A stretch of DNA of 64,000 bases from Lysobacter sp. Lineage in GTDB: Bacteria > Pseudomonadota > Gammaproteobacteria > Xanthomonadales > Xanthomonadaceae. Positions within the stretch are counted from its first letter, which is position 1; each line of letters opens with the position of its first letter. A program made the translations under genes and the position numbers. The notes under the pieces were generated by a model. The model was not told the origin of the DNA and searched no databases. It saw only the letters and a program-made list of their open reading frames with translations. Location of the stretch: assembly GCA_013141175.1 (NCBI GenBank), contig JABFRN010000001.1, positions 2,371,444-2,435,443 of the forward strand. The letters run 5' to 3'. Below are positions 41,835 to 51,507 of the stretch, piece by piece.

Positions 41835-42746
41835 TCAGTAGAGTTCTCCGACACAGCAGCGCAACGAACCGCCAGCGGCTTCGATGGCATCCAGGGCCAC
41901 GCTGCGCACGTCGAAGCCGGCCGCCGCCAGCGCCGCCCGGGTCGTCGCAGACAGCGTTTGCGCGGCGGTGGCGCTCATCCAGACCGTCTCGGGGGCCAAT
42001 GCGATCGCATTGCCGGCGAAGGAGGCGCGCTCGTCCGGCGTCAGCCTGATCGCGTGCGGGGCGTAGCCGGCGGCGATGGTTTCGACGACCGCCGGGTCCG
42101 CGAAACCGTCGGCGCAGATCAGCGCTGCCCGCCCGGCCAGCACCGCCAGCACCACGTTGGTGTGATATTCGCCCGGGGCGAGATCGAACATCAGCGTCGC
42201 GCGCAGACCGAACGCCTCGTGCATCCGCCGGGCGCCGGCCTCGTCGCAGCGCTCCGACAGGCCGCAGTAGCCCAGGCCACGGGCACGGTCGATCACCAGC
42301 GCGCCGGTCAGTTCGCATGCGTGCGGTTGCGTGGACAGATCGATTTCGTCGTAGCCGAGCGTGTCGGCGAAAAAGCGGCGGATGTCGGACCGCGCGGCTT
42401 CGCGCTGGCGCACCGGATGGCGCATGCGGCCGATGATCGAACGCCCCGGCGCGGTCGCGAAGACATTGTTGGGAAACACGGCATCGGGCGTCGTCGGATC
42501 GCCAGCGAAGCAGATCACCGGCAGCTCGGCCGAAAGCGCGCGCTGCAGTTCGCGATGCTGGGCGGACGCGCGTGCGGCGTCGAATGCGGCAGCTTCGGCC
42601 ATGTAGCGGTTGTCGCTTGCCGATTCCGCCGCCAGCCCGAAGCCGTCCGGCGCGACCAGAAACGCGGCCTTGGCCGTGGCCGGGCCGAAGTCGGGTGGGC
42701 AGATGCGTGCGCGGGCAAGGAACGCGGCGGTGTCGCGGGTCAGCAT
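41835..42746 (-). CDS. Amidinotransferase/arginine-deiminase-fold hydrolase
   Basis: A 303-residue enzyme of the pentein (guanidine-modifying) superfamily. The conserved FPNNVFAT segment, the ELTGALVIDR region with the acidic residue, GEYHTNVVLAVLAG with the catalytic His, and the C-terminal GGSLRCCVGELY with the nucleophilic Cys are all visible. It resembles the bacterial citrulline/arginine-type hydrolases near the ctlX branch, but the substrate (arginine, citrulline or a methylated derivative) cannot be settled by eye. It lies 4 bp downstream of dusA on the same strand and may be cotranscribed with it. Confidence 0.85.
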   Translation of the reverse strand: MLTRDTAAFLARARICPPDFGPATAKAAFLVAPDGFGLAAESASDNRYMAEAAAFDAARASAQHRELQRALSAELPVICFAGDPTTPDAVFPNNVFATAPGRSIIGRMRHPVRQREAARSDIRRFFADTLGYDEIDLSTQPHACELTGALVIDRARGLGYCGLSERCDEAGARRMHEAFGLRATLMFDLAPGEYHTNVVLAVLAGRAALICADGFADPAVVETIAAGYAPHAIRLTPDERASFAGNAIALAPETVWMSATAAQTLSATTRAALAAAGFDVRSVALDAIEAAGGSLRCCVGELY

Positions 42747-42750
42747 CGGA

Positions 42751-43758
42751 TCACGCCGCCCGATCCTGCGGCGCGGCGGTCACCGCCAGCGCCTGTTCGA
42801 TCAGCGCCCACTGCGCGCAGGGACGATGCGCACCCTCGCTGAGGATCTGCCGGAACGCACGGCCACCGCGCTCGCCGTGGAACAGACCAAGGATGTGGCG
42901 GGTCATGTGCTTCAGGGCGATACCGCGCGAGAGCTGGTCTTCGACATACGGGCGCCAGGCGCGCAGCAGGTCGCCGCGGGTGTGGGCCGTGTCATCGAAC
43001 CAGGCGGCATCCAACCGATGCAGCAGATACGGATCGTGATACGCCGCGCGGCCGAGCATCGCGCCATCGGCGTGATCCAGATGCGCGCCGGCTTCGGCGA
43101 AGTCGGCGATGCCGCCATTGACGACCACCTGCAACTGCGGGCGTTCGCGCTTGAGTCGATAGGCCCAGTCGTAGCGCAGCGGCGGCACTTCGCGGTTCTC
43201 CTTCGGCGACAGCCCTTTCAGCCAGGCGTTGCGCGCATGGACCACGAACATGCCGCAACCTGCGGATGCAATCGTGTCGACGAAATCGAGAAAGCGCGCC
43301 CACTCGTGATCGTCGTCCACGCCGAGCCGGCATTTCACCGTGATCGGCGTGGACGGCGCGGCGTCGATCATGGCGGCCACGCAGTCGGCGACCAGCGCCG
43401 GTTCGCGCATCAGGCAGGCGCCGAAACGCCCGGCCTGCACGCGGTCCGACGGACAGCCGCAGTTGAGGTTGATCTCGTCGAAGCCGTGCTCCGCACCGAT
43501 CCGCGCGGCCTGCGCCAAGAGCGCTGGCTCGCTGCCGCCAAGCTGCAATGCGACCGGATGCTGGCGGTCGTCTTTCGCCAGCAGCTTCGACCGGTCGCCG
43601 TGGATCACTGCGTTCGCATGCACCATTTCCGTGTAGAGCCGCGCATGCGGCGCCAGCAGGCGATGGAAATTCCGGCAGTGCGTGTCGGTCCAGTCCATCA
43701 TCGGCGCGACGGACAGACGGAGCCGCCCTGAGGCGATGGTGGCGGAATGGACAGGCAT
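42751..43758 (-). CDS. dusA: tRNA-dihydrouridine(20/20a) synthase DusA
   Basis: Flavin enzyme that reduces uridine to dihydrouridine in the tRNA D-loop; 335 residues. The FMN-barrel start is LSVAPMMDWTDTHCRNFHR (15-33). It continues with YTEMVHANAV, VALQLGGSEP and the catalytic-loop INLNCGCPSDRVQ with the proton-donating Cys. KCRLGVDD and VVVNGGIADF follow. The C-terminal helical RNA-binding domain (about 250-335) includes LKHMTRHILGLFHGERGGRAFRQILS, a DusA-type signature. The ATG at 43758 opens seven residues before the barrel. Confidence 0.96.
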   Translation of the reverse strand: MPVHSATIASGRLRLSVAPMMDWTDTHCRNFHRLLAPHARLYTEMVHANAVIHGDRSKLLAKDDRQHPVALQLGGSEPALLAQAARIGAEHGFDEINLNCGCPSDRVQAGRFGACLMREPALVADCVAAMIDAAPSTPITVKCRLGVDDDHEWARFLDFVDTIASAGCGMFVVHARNAWLKGLSPKENREVPPLRYDWAYRLKRERPQLQVVVNGGIADFAEAGAHLDHADGAMLGRAAYHDPYLLHRLDAAWFDDTAHTRGDLLRAWRPYVEDQLSRGIALKHMTRHILGLFHGERGGRAFRQILSEGAHRPCAQWALIEQALAVTAAPQDRAA

Positions 43759-43852
43759 CGCGGCATTCTAGAGAGCCAGACCGGCGATGCACAGCCGACA
43801 GGGCGGCGCCATTGCGGTCGCCGCCGGTACGACGAACAGCCCAAGAGCAGAT

Positions 43853-44728
43853 ATGGTCAACGCCGATTATCGAAATATCACCCGATGGCTCGTCGAACAG
43901 ATCCGTGCCGGCCAGTCCACGCACGCGCTGCTGCAGTCGATGTCGCAACAGGGCTGGCGGCGCGATATCGCGATGGGATTGATCGCGCAGGCGATGGGCG
44001 AGCGTTCGGGTGCGGCCGATGCGTCGCCGGAAGCGGTTGCGCCACCGCTTCAGCCCGCTGCAAGTGGCGCGACGACGATGCCGGGGCCCGCGATCGAAGG
44101 GTCACCGATCTCGCTGGATGCGGGCGACCGCAGGGTGTCGGTGCTCATGACCTTGCCGGAGCCGAGGGTCGTGCTGTTCGGCGATGTCCTCAGCAAGAAC
44201 GAATGCGACCGCCTGGTGGAGGTCGCGCGCCCGCGCATGCAGCGTTCGCTCACCACCGATCTGAAGACCGGCGACAACAAACTGGATGTCGTGCGCACCA
44301 GTCGCGGCATGTTCTTCAATCGCGGCGAGAATCCGCTGATCGCCGCGATCGAAGCGCGCATCGCCCGCCTGCTGGCGTGGCCGGTCGAGAAAGGCGAGCA
44401 CCTGCAGGTGCTGCACTACCGCCCCGGCGACTGTTACGAACCGCATTACGATTATTTCGATCCCGCGGGCGACGCCGCGCCGGCGCTGATCGCGCGCGGC
44501 GGACAGCGCGTCGCGACGCTGTTGATCTATCTGCGCGAACCCGAGGCCGGCGGGGAAACGATCTTCCCGGAGACGGGGCTGCGCATCTCGCCCAAGCGCG
44601 GCTGCGCGCTGTTCTTCAGCTACGACCGCCCGCATCCATCGACCAAAACCCTGCACGGCGGCGCGCCGGTGATCGCCGGCGAGAAATGGGTGGCGACCAA
44701 GTGGCTGCGCGAGGGTGTGTTCCAGTAG
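43853..44728 (+). CDS. Prolyl-4-hydroxylase-like 2-oxoglutarate/Fe(II) oxygenase
   Basis: A 291-residue protein. The C-terminal catalytic domain (about 105-291) has the iron ligands His198 and Asp200 in HYDYFDP, the distal His268 in LHGGAPV and the 2-oxoglutarate lysine Lys278 in GEKWVATKW. The preceding segment LQVLHYRPGDCYEPH is also typical of the prolyl 4-hydroxylase family. The N-terminal part (about 1-60) is a helical domain with RNITRWLVEQIRAGQ, like the small helical module found on some bacterial members. The substrate is a protein or peptide proline by family inference. Confidence 0.9.
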   Translation: MVNADYRNITRWLVEQIRAGQSTHALLQSMSQQGWRRDIAMGLIAQAMGERSGAADASPEAVAPPLQPAASGATTMPGPAIEGSPISLDAGDRRVSVLMTLPEPRVVLFGDVLSKNECDRLVEVARPRMQRSLTTDLKTGDNKLDVVRTSRGMFFNRGENPLIAAIEARIARLLAWPVEKGEHLQVLHYRPGDCYEPHYDYFDPAGDAAPALIARGGQRVATLLIYLREPEAGGETIFPETGLRISPKRGCALFFSYDRPHPSTKTLHGGAPVIAGEKWVATKWLREGVFQ

Positions 44729-44749
44729 ATCCCGCGTTGGTGCAGATTC

Positions 44750-47167
44750 TCAGCGTTTGAGCCCCCGCAGCGCATCCGCCATCGCGGTGTTGGCGGGAGG
44801 CGATGCATTGCCGGGACGCGGCTTCTGCGCGCCGCTGCCCCCATTGCGCGCATCGTTGCGTCCGTTCTTGCGGGCGGTGTCGCCGTCGGCCGCCTGCTCG
44901 CGCTTGCCGCCGCGCGCTTCGCCCGGTACATCGTCGAGACGGCAGGTCAGGGCGATGCGTTTGCGCGGGGCATCCACTTCCATCACTTTCACTTTCACGA
45001 CGTCGCCGACCTTGACCACGCTGCGCGGGTCCTTGACGAACTTGTCGGACAACGCGGAGATATGGACCAGACCGTCCTGGTGCACGCCGATATCGACGAA
45101 CGCGCCGAACGCGGCGACGTTGGTGACCACGCCCTCCAGCACCATGCCCGGCTGCAGATCGCCGATGCGCTCGATGCCGTCGGCGAAGCGCGCGGCCTTG
45201 AACGCGGGTCGCGGGTCGCGGCCGGGTTTTTCCAGTTCGCCGACGATGTCGCGCACCGTGGGCAGACCGAAGCGGTCGTCGGTGAATTGCTCCAGCTTCA
45301 GGTTGCGCAGCGTCGCGGTATCGCCGATCAACTGCGCGATGGGGCGTCCGCAGGCTTTCACGATGCGCTCGACCACCGGATAGGCTTCCGGATGCACGGC
45401 CGATGCGTCCAGCGGCTGGTCGCCGCCGGCGATGCGCAGGAAACCCGCGCACTGCTCGAAGGTCTTCTCGCCGAGGCGCGGCACTTTCAACAACTCGCGA
45501 CGCGATGCGAATGCGCCGTGCTGGTCGCGGTAGACGACGATGTTCTCGGCCACCGCCGCGCTGAGACCCGCGACGCGCGCCAGCAGCGCCGACGACGCGG
45601 TGTTGACGTACACGCCGACCGCGTTGACGCAGTCCTCGACCTTCGCATCGAGCGCGCGCGCCAGCGCATACGGATTCACGTCGTGCTGGTACTGGCCGAC
45701 GCCGATCGCCTTCGGTTCGATCTTCACCAGCTCCGCGAGCGGATCCTGCAGACGACGCGCGATGGATACGGCGCCGCGCAGGCTGACATCGAGATCCGGA
45801 AATTCGCGTGCAGCACGCTCCGACGCCGAATACACCGATGCGCCGGCCTCGCTGACCACGACCTTCGTGAGCTCGAGCGCCGGAGACTTCGCCATCAGTT
45901 CGCCCGCGAGCTTGTCGGTCTCGCGCGAGGCGGTGCCGTTGCCGATCGCGATCAACTCGACCCTGTGCTCTTCGCAGATCCGCTTCAGCACCGCGATCGA
46001 GCCGTCCCACTGCCGTTTCGGTTCGTGCGGATAGATCGTATCGGTGGCGACCAGTTTGCCGGTGGCATCGACCACCGCGACCTTCACGCCGGTGCGCAGA
46101 CCGGGATCGAGACCCAACACGGCGCGCGGGCCGGCCGGTGCGGCGAGCAGCAGATCCTTGAGGTTGTCGCCGAATACCGCGATCGCCTCGTTTTCCGCTT
46201 TCTCGCGCGCGCTGCCGATCAGGTCGAGGGAAAGATTCATCAGCAGTCGCGCCCGCCACGCCAGGCGGCAGGTATCGAGCAGCCATTTGTCGGCGGGGCG
46301 GCCCTGCGCAGCGATGCCGGCCGCGAGCGCGACGCGGCCTTCCGCATACGCATGGCCCTGTTCGACATCGGTCGTCGGTTCGAGATCCACCGACAGCATG
46401 TCCTCGCGCCGGCCGCGCAGCAGCGCCAGCATGCGGTGCGAGGGAATGTTCTCCAGCGATTCGCTGTGATCGAAATAGTCGCGGTATTTCGCGCCTTCGT
46501 GCTCTTTTCCGGCGACGACTTTCGCGCGCAGCACGCCCCTGGCCTGCAGCCAGCTGCGCAGCTCGCCGACCAGCGCGGCGTCTTCGCCGAAGCGCTCGAT
46601 CAGGATCGCGCGCGCGCCTTCCAGCGCGGCAGCGGCATCGGCCACGCCCTTGTCGGCATCGATGAAGGTTTTCGCGCGTTCGTCTGGCGCGACCGAGGGA
46701 TCGGCAAGGATCGCGTCGGCCAGTGGTTCCAAGCCGGCCTCGCGCGCGATCTGCGCCTTAGTGCGGCGCTTCGGTTTGTACGGCAGATACAGATCTTCCA
46801 GCCGCGATTTGCTGTCGGCGGCGAGCAGATCGTCCAGCAGCGGCTTCGTCAGTTTCCCCTGCTCCGCGATCGACGCGAGGATCGCGTCGCGGCGGTCTTC
46901 CATTTCGCGAAGATACGACAGCCGCGCTTCGAGATCGCGCAGTTGGGTGTCGTCCAAACCCTCGGTGACTTCCTTGCGGTAGCGCGCGATGAACGGCACG
47001 GTCGCGCCGCCGTCCAGCAGCTCGATCGCTGCGCGCACCTGCGCCGGTTTCGCAGCGATTTCGTCGGCGATGGTCTGGGCGATGACGGCTGCGATGGCTG
47101 CGGCGGAACGTACGGGCGCGGCGATGCCGGCGGGCGACTCGGAAGACGGTGCTGCGGTGTTGGGCAT
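44750..47167 (-). CDS. tex: Tex-family S1 RNA-binding transcription accessory protein
   Basis: A large RNA-associated protein (805 residues) related to Tex and the eukaryotic Spt6 core. It begins with helix-turn-helix segments ([20 protein letters not shown], about 60-80) and continues with an RNase-H-like YqgF domain around [20 protein letters not shown] (about 320-340). A helix-hairpin-helix region (about 485-620) follows, with [19 protein letters not shown]. It ends in an S1 OB-fold ([20 protein letters not shown] and [14 protein letters not shown]). The C-terminal tail is basic and Gly/Asn-rich. It probably modulates transcription elongation. ATG at 47167 is preferred over an upstream start. 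Confidence 0.94.
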   Translation of the reverse strand: MPNTAAPSSESPAGIAAPVRSAAAIAAVIAQTIADEIAAKPAQVRAAIELLDGGATVPFIARYRKEVTEGLDDTQLRDLEARLSYLREMEDRRDAILASIAEQGKLTKPLLDDLLAADSKSRLEDLYLPYKPKRRTKAQIAREAGLEPLADAILADPSVAPDERAKTFIDADKGVADAAAALEGARAILIERFGEDAALVGELRSWLQARGVLRAKVVAGKEHEGAKYRDYFDHSESLENIPSHRMLALLRGRREDMLSVDLEPTTDVEQGHAYAEGRVALAAGIAAQGRPADKWLLDTCRLAWRARLLMNLSLDLIGSAREKAENEAIAVFGDNLKDLLLAAPAGPRAVLGLDPGLRTGVKVAVVDATGKLVATDTIYPHEPKRQWDGSIAVLKRICEEHRVELIAIGNGTASRETDKLAGELMAKSPALELTKVVVSEAGASVYSASERAAREFPDLDVSLRGAVSIARRLQDPLAELVKIEPKAIGVGQYQHDVNPYALARALDAKVEDCVNAVGVYVNTASSALLARVAGLSAAVAENIVVYRDQHGAFASRRELLKVPRLGEKTFEQCAGFLRIAGGDQPLDASAVHPEAYPVVERIVKACGRPIAQLIGDTATLRNLKLEQFTDDRFGLPTVRDIVGELEKPGRDPRPAFKAARFADGIERIGDLQPGMVLEGVVTNVAAFGAFVDIGVHQDGLVHISALSDKFVKDPRSVVKVGDVVKVKVMEVDAPRKRIALTCRLDDVPGEARGGKREQAADGDTARKNGRNDARNGGSGAQKPRPGNASPPANTAMADALRGLKR

Positions 47168-47264
47168 CGGGATTTCGCGGTTGAAAGACTGAGGTCCGAT
47201 TGTCACCTCCGCACGTGCCGGGGGCCAGACTGGTGTTGGGCTGAAAGATATGGCAATGCTTCAG

Positions 47265-47918
47265 TTACCACTTGCTGTTCAGTGATGCAGGGACTATCCG
47301 CATTTGGGTAATTTTGCCGTCACTGCTGCCAATTTTCAGTTCTTGACGCATCTTTCTATCTGCAGGCATGAACCATTGGCTGCAGATATCCAAAAGATCT
47401 CTGACATCGTTTCTTATGAGGTTTTTTTCTAAAAGTTCGTTCGTTAAGTGTTGGTTGGGGAGCAGGAAAAAATCGCCGGCTCTTTCAAGATTGGGGCTGT
47501 CATTCATTTCGACTTTTTTCTTCTGGAACATCCTCCTCGGCACGGGCGATTCAAATCCAGCCTCTTGAGCTGAGAAATTGAAAAGAGGTGCCGTGAAGTC
47601 GATGATCCAGTCTTCCGACTCCACCCAACAATGAAAAGAGTCCTCGTCGCTATCAACTGCCATCGTGCCATCGTCTTTTTTGACTTTGGCAAATGAAAGG
47701 ATGTCGCTTTTATCAGTCGATTTGCTTACGCAATAGAATGCGGCTCCGGCAACAGGTCGAGCTTCGATTTTAAGCCTTGTGCTAAGAATGTAGGCGCCAG
47801 CCATGCTGAAAAACAAGCACGATTTGTGCGGTATGGATTGTTGCCCTTTCAGCACCGCATGAGCTATGTCGTGGATGCGTTCGTAGTCTTTGATTCTGAT
47901 GAGTGGGGTGTGGTCCAT
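47265..47918 (-). CDS. DUF2026-like protein of unknown function
   Basis: A 217-residue protein with visibly lower G+C and more Lys, Asn, Phe and Ser than the genes around it. It contains HKSCLFFSMAGAYILSTRL (31-49), RPVAGAAFYCVSKS, FHCWVESEDWIIDFTAPLF and a C-terminal basic region. This pattern (Cys, then His-Trp, then Asp) resembles the papain-like arrangement of DUF2026; that family assignment is from memory. No signal peptide is visible. It is a probable later acquisition between tex and putA, on the same strand as both. Confidence 0.72.
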   Translation of the reverse strand: MDHTPLIRIKDYERIHDIAHAVLKGQQSIPHKSCLFFSMAGAYILSTRLKIEARPVAGAAFYCVSKSTDKSDILSFAKVKKDDGTMAVDSDEDSFHCWVESEDWIIDFTAPLFNFSAQEAGFESPVPRRMFQKKKVEMNDSPNLERAGDFFLLPNQHLTNELLEKNLIRNDVRDLLDICSQWFMPADRKMRQELKIGSSDGKITQMRIVPASLNSKW

Positions 47919-47981
47919 GCGTTAGCCCCTAAATGCTGTACAGCGAAAGTCTTGCCGTGTTCCTTCCCTGTCCGCAAAGAA

Positions 47982-48007
47982 CCCATGCTCGCGCATGCGA
48001 GCACGGG
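47982..48007 (-). terminator. Candidate terminator after putA
   Basis: Hairpin CCCATGCTCGC / GCGAGCACGGG (one mismatch) with a GCAT loop, 18 bp beyond the putA stop. Read on the minus strand, a T-containing tract (GGTTCTTTGC) follows, so it may be a modest intrinsic terminator. Confidence 0.55.
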
Positions 48008-48024
48008 CTGTGCCATTCAGAAAA

Positions 48025-51000
48025 TCAATCCCCCAAAGTCAACAACGAAGCATTCCCGCCGGCCGCAGTGGTATTCACCGTCACCGTCTTCTCGGTCGTG
48101 AAGCGCGGCAGATAGTGCGGACCGCCGGCCTTGGGCCCGGTGCCCGAAAGATTCTGGCCGCCGAACGGCTGCACGCCGACCACCGCGCCGATCTGGTTGC
48201 GGTTGACGTAGATGTTGCCGACTTTCGCGCGCGCGACGATGCGGTCGATGGTTTCGTCGATGCGCGAGTGGATGCCCAGGGTCAGGCCGAAGCCGGTGGC
48301 GTTGATGGTGTCGATGACCCGGTCGAGCTGATCGGCTTTCCAGCGGATCACGTGCAGCGCGGGGCCGAAGTTTTCGCGGGTCAGCTGCGACAGCGACTGC
48401 AGTTCCCACGCGCGCGGTGCGAAGAAGGTGCCGTGGGCGACGCTGTCGTCGGTGCCCGCGGTCGCGATGAGTGTCGCGCCGGCCGTCATTTTCGCGGCGT
48501 GGTCTTCCAGCAGCTTCAGCGCGTCGGCGTCGATCACCGGGCCGACGTCGGTGGACAGCAGGCCGGGATCGCCGACTTTCAATTCAGCCATCGCACCGGC
48601 GAGCATGTGCATCACCTTGTCGGCGATGTCGTCCTGCACGAACAGCACGCGCGCGGCCGAGCAGCGCTGGCCGGCGGAGGTGAATGCGGACGAGATCGCA
48701 TCTTTCACCAGTTGTTCCGGCAACGACGAGGAGTCGCCGATCAACGCGTTCTGGCCGCCGGTTTCGGCGATCAAGACGCCGATGGCGGCATCGCGCGCGG
48801 CAAGCGCGCGGTTGATCGCGCGGGCGGTGTCGTTGGAGCCGGTGAAGGCCACGCCGGCCGCGCGTGAATCCCTGGTCAGCGCCGCGCCGACGGTGGCGCC
48901 ATCGCCGGGCAGGAACTGCAGCACGGCTTCGGGCACGCCGGCTTCGTGCATCAGTTTCACTGCGGCGTAGCCGATCAGATTGGTCTGTTCGGCCGGCTTG
49001 GCGATCACGCTGTTGCCGGCGGCGAGCGCCGCCGCGATCTGGCCCATGAAGATCGCCAGCGGGAAATTCCACGGCGAGATGCACACGAACACGCCGCGAC
49101 CGGCGAGCTGCAGGGTATTGGATTCGCCGGTCGGGCCGGGCAGGGGCTCGACCGCGAAGATTTTTCTCGCCTGGCCAGCGTAATAACGCAGGAAATCCAC
49201 CGCTTCGCGGACTTCGGCGATGCCGTCTGGAATGGTCTTGCCCGCTTCCTTCGTGCACAGCGCGATGTACTGCGGCATGCGGTCTTCGAGCAGTTTCGCG
49301 GCGTGTTCCAGGATTGTCGCGCGGCTGGCGGCGGGCATCGCGTCCCAGGCCGGCTGTGCGGCGACCGCGTTCTGCAGGGCCTTCTCGACGGTGGCGCTGT
49401 CGGCGGGCTGCCACTGGCCGACGGCCTGGCGGCGATCGGCGGGATTGAACACCGGCAGCGATACACCGGCGATGGTCGCGCCCGGCACCAGCGGTGCTGC
49501 GCGCCAGTCGGCGACTGCGGCGTTGATCTGCTGCGCGAGCGTCTGCAGCTGCGCGTCGTTGGCGAGGTTGAGGCCCATGGAATTGTCTCTGTCGTTGCTG
49601 CTGTCGAGCGCGAGGTAACTGCGGTACAGATCGACCGGCAGCGGGATGCGCGGATGCGGAATGCTCTCGAACGTCGATACGGTGTCGACCGGATCGTGGA
49701 TCAGATCGTCGATCGAGACCGTGTCGTCGGTGATGCGGTTGACGAAGCTCGAATTGGCGCCGTTTTCGAGCAGGCGGCGCACGAGGTACGGCAGCAGGTC
49801 TTCGTGTGAGCCGACCGGCGCGTAGACGCGGCACGGCACGTTCAGGCGGTCGGCGGGGATGACTTCGGCATACAGATCGTCGCCCATGCCGTGCAGCTTC
49901 TGGAATTCGTACGCCGCGTCGCCGGCCATGCGGTGGATCGCCGCGATCGTTTGCGCGTTGTGGGTCGCGAACATCGGGTAGATCGCATCGGTCGCGTTCA
50001 GCAGGCGCTGCGCGCAGGCCTGGTACGACACGTCGGTGTTCGGTTTGCGCGTGAACACCGGGTAGCCGCTCTGGCCGTCGACCTGGGCGCGTTTGATTTC
50101 GCTGTCCCAGTAGGCGCCCTTGACCAGCCGCACCGGGATCATCCGGCCGAGGCGGCGGGCGATGTCGGCGATGTGGTCGATCACGAACGGTGCGCGCTTC
50201 TGGTATGCCTGCACGACGATGCCGAAGCCGTTCCAACCCTGCAGCGACGCGTCCGCCAGCACCTGGAAAATCAGATCGAGCGACAGTTCGAGCCGATCGG
50301 TTTCCTCGGCGTCGATGGTCAGTCCGATACCGTACTGCTTCGCCAGCTGCGACAGTTCGAGCAGGCGCGGGCCGAGTTCGGCGAGCACCCGCGCGCGCTT
50401 GGCGTGTTCGTAGCGCGGATGCAGCGCCGACAGCTTGACCGAGATGCTGGGCACCGCGAACACGTTGTCGCCGAGGAAGCTGCCGTTCGGCCCGCTCTTG
50501 CCGATGGCGCGTATCGCCATCCGGTAGGCCTCGAGATAACGCAGGCCGTCGGCGGTGGTCAGCGCGCCTTCGCCGAGCATGTCGAACGAATAGCGGTAAT
50601 CCGCGTTGTCGCCCTTGCGGCTGCGGGTGAGCGCTTCGTCGATCGTGCGGCCCATCACGAACTGGTGGCCCATGATCCGCATCGCCTGGCGCACCGCGAG
50701 CCGGATCACCGGCTCGCCGACGCGGCCGATCAGGCGCTTGAAGGCGTTGTGGACATCGCGCCGGGTGTCGTCGGCCAGATCGACCAGTCGGCCGGTCAGC
50801 ATCAGGCCCCAGGTCGAGGCGTTGACCAGTACCGAGTCGGACTGGCCCATGTGCCGCTTCCAGTCGGCATCGCCGAGCTTGTCGCGGATCAGCTTGTCGG
50901 CGGTGTCCTGGTCGGGAATCCGCAGCAGGGCCTCGGCCACGCACATCAGCAGCACGCCTTCCTCGCTGCCGAGGTCGTACTGGCGCATGAAGGCTTCGAT

Positions 51001-51258
51001 CGCGCCCTGGTCCTGGGCGCGGGCGCGGACCCGGCGGACCAGATCGGCGGCGGTGGCCTGGATCGCGGCGCGGTCGGCGTCGCTCCAACCGGGGCGCGGC
51101 TGGCGCGCGGCGGCCAGCAGCTCGCGGACGTGCTCGGTCTCGTCGCGGACCCAGGCGGCGGTGATCGCGGCGCGCAGCGGTTCGGGCGGGGGCGGCAGTT
51201 CCGGCGACAGCATCGGATGGGTGGTCTGGTGGATGGTCTTGTCGACGATCACGTTCAC
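48025..51258 (-). CDS. putA: Bifunctional proline dehydrogenase / P5C dehydrogenase
   Basis: A 1077-residue enzyme that oxidises proline to glutamate in two steps and passes electrons to the quinone pool. It starts with a short arm; no ribbon-helix-helix repressor domain is visible, unlike the longer trifunctional PutA of enterics. The flavin-dependent proline dehydrogenase barrel (about 150-480) includes GKSGPNGSFLGDNVF, LTIDAEETDRLELSL and VRLVKGAYWDSEIKRAQ. The P5C dehydrogenase domain (about 560-1050) has AETGGQNALIGD with the catalytic Glu and AGQRCSAARVLF with the nucleophilic Cys. It is divergent from the cytochrome oxidase cluster across a 249-bp gap. Confidence 0.96.
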   Translation of the reverse strand: MNVIVDKTIHQTTHPMLSPELPPPPEPLRAAITAAWVRDETEHVRELLAAARQPRPGWSDADRAAIQATAADLVRRVRARAQDQGAIEAFMRQYDLGSEEGVLLMCVAEALLRIPDQDTADKLIRDKLGDADWKRHMGQSDSVLVNASTWGLMLTGRLVDLADDTRRDVHNAFKRLIGRVGEPVIRLAVRQAMRIMGHQFVMGRTIDEALTRSRKGDNADYRYSFDMLGEGALTTADGLRYLEAYRMAIRAIGKSGPNGSFLGDNVFAVPSISVKLSALHPRYEHAKRARVLAELGPRLLELSQLAKQYGIGLTIDAEETDRLELSLDLIFQVLADASLQGWNGFGIVVQAYQKRAPFVIDHIADIARRLGRMIPVRLVKGAYWDSEIKRAQVDGQSGYPVFTRKPNTDVSYQACAQRLLNATDAIYPMFATHNAQTIAAIHRMAGDAAYEFQKLHGMGDDLYAEVIPADRLNVPCRVYAPVGSHEDLLPYLVRRLLENGANSSFVNRITDDTVSIDDLIHDPVDTVSTFESIPHPRIPLPVDLYRSYLALDSSNDRDNSMGLNLANDAQLQTLAQQINAAVADWRAAPLVPGATIAGVSLPVFNPADRRQAVGQWQPADSATVEKALQNAVAAQPAWDAMPAASRATILEHAAKLLEDRMPQYIALCTKEAGKTIPDGIAEVREAVDFLRYYAGQARKIFAVEPLPGPTGESNTLQLAGRGVFVCISPWNFPLAIFMGQIAAALAAGNSVIAKPAEQTNLIGYAAVKLMHEAGVPEAVLQFLPGDGATVGAALTRDSRAAGVAFTGSNDTARAINRALAARDAAIGVLIAETGGQNALIGDSSSLPEQLVKDAISSAFTSAGQRCSAARVLFVQDDIADKVMHMLAGAMAELKVGDPGLLSTDVGPVIDADALKLLEDHAAKMTAGATLIATAGTDDSVAHGTFFAPRAWELQSLSQLTRENFGPALHVIRWKADQLDRVIDTINATGFGLTLGIHSRIDETIDRIVARAKVGNIYVNRNQIGAVVGVQPFGGQNLSGTGPKAGGPHYLPRFTTEKTVTVNTTAAGGNASLLTLGD

Positions 51259-51507
51259 GACGGTCCGGCGGAGCGGAGAGGTCGCGAATTCTAGCAGTGC
51301 CCGTCGTCAGGGCTCGCGTGCCTTGTGGCTGGGGCGCCGGGGTGGTGACGCGTAAGGTTTGCTTGCCGGTGCGGGGCGCGAAGGGCTACCATTCTCGGGT
51401 TTCCCGGGACCGATTCGCGGCCTGCATGGCGCCCATGCCTGCATCCGCCGCCCGGTTTTCTCGTACCTAAATAATTGAGTCAGTCACGACTTCTGGGGTT
51501 TTGGGCC

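Noticed and set aside
45062-47311. 749-codon plus-strand frame
   Set aside because: Antisense to tex and without any recognisable protein feature.
48584-51088. 834-codon minus-strand frame
   Set aside because: Same strand as putA but in another frame, Arg-rich with no domain; putA is unambiguous.
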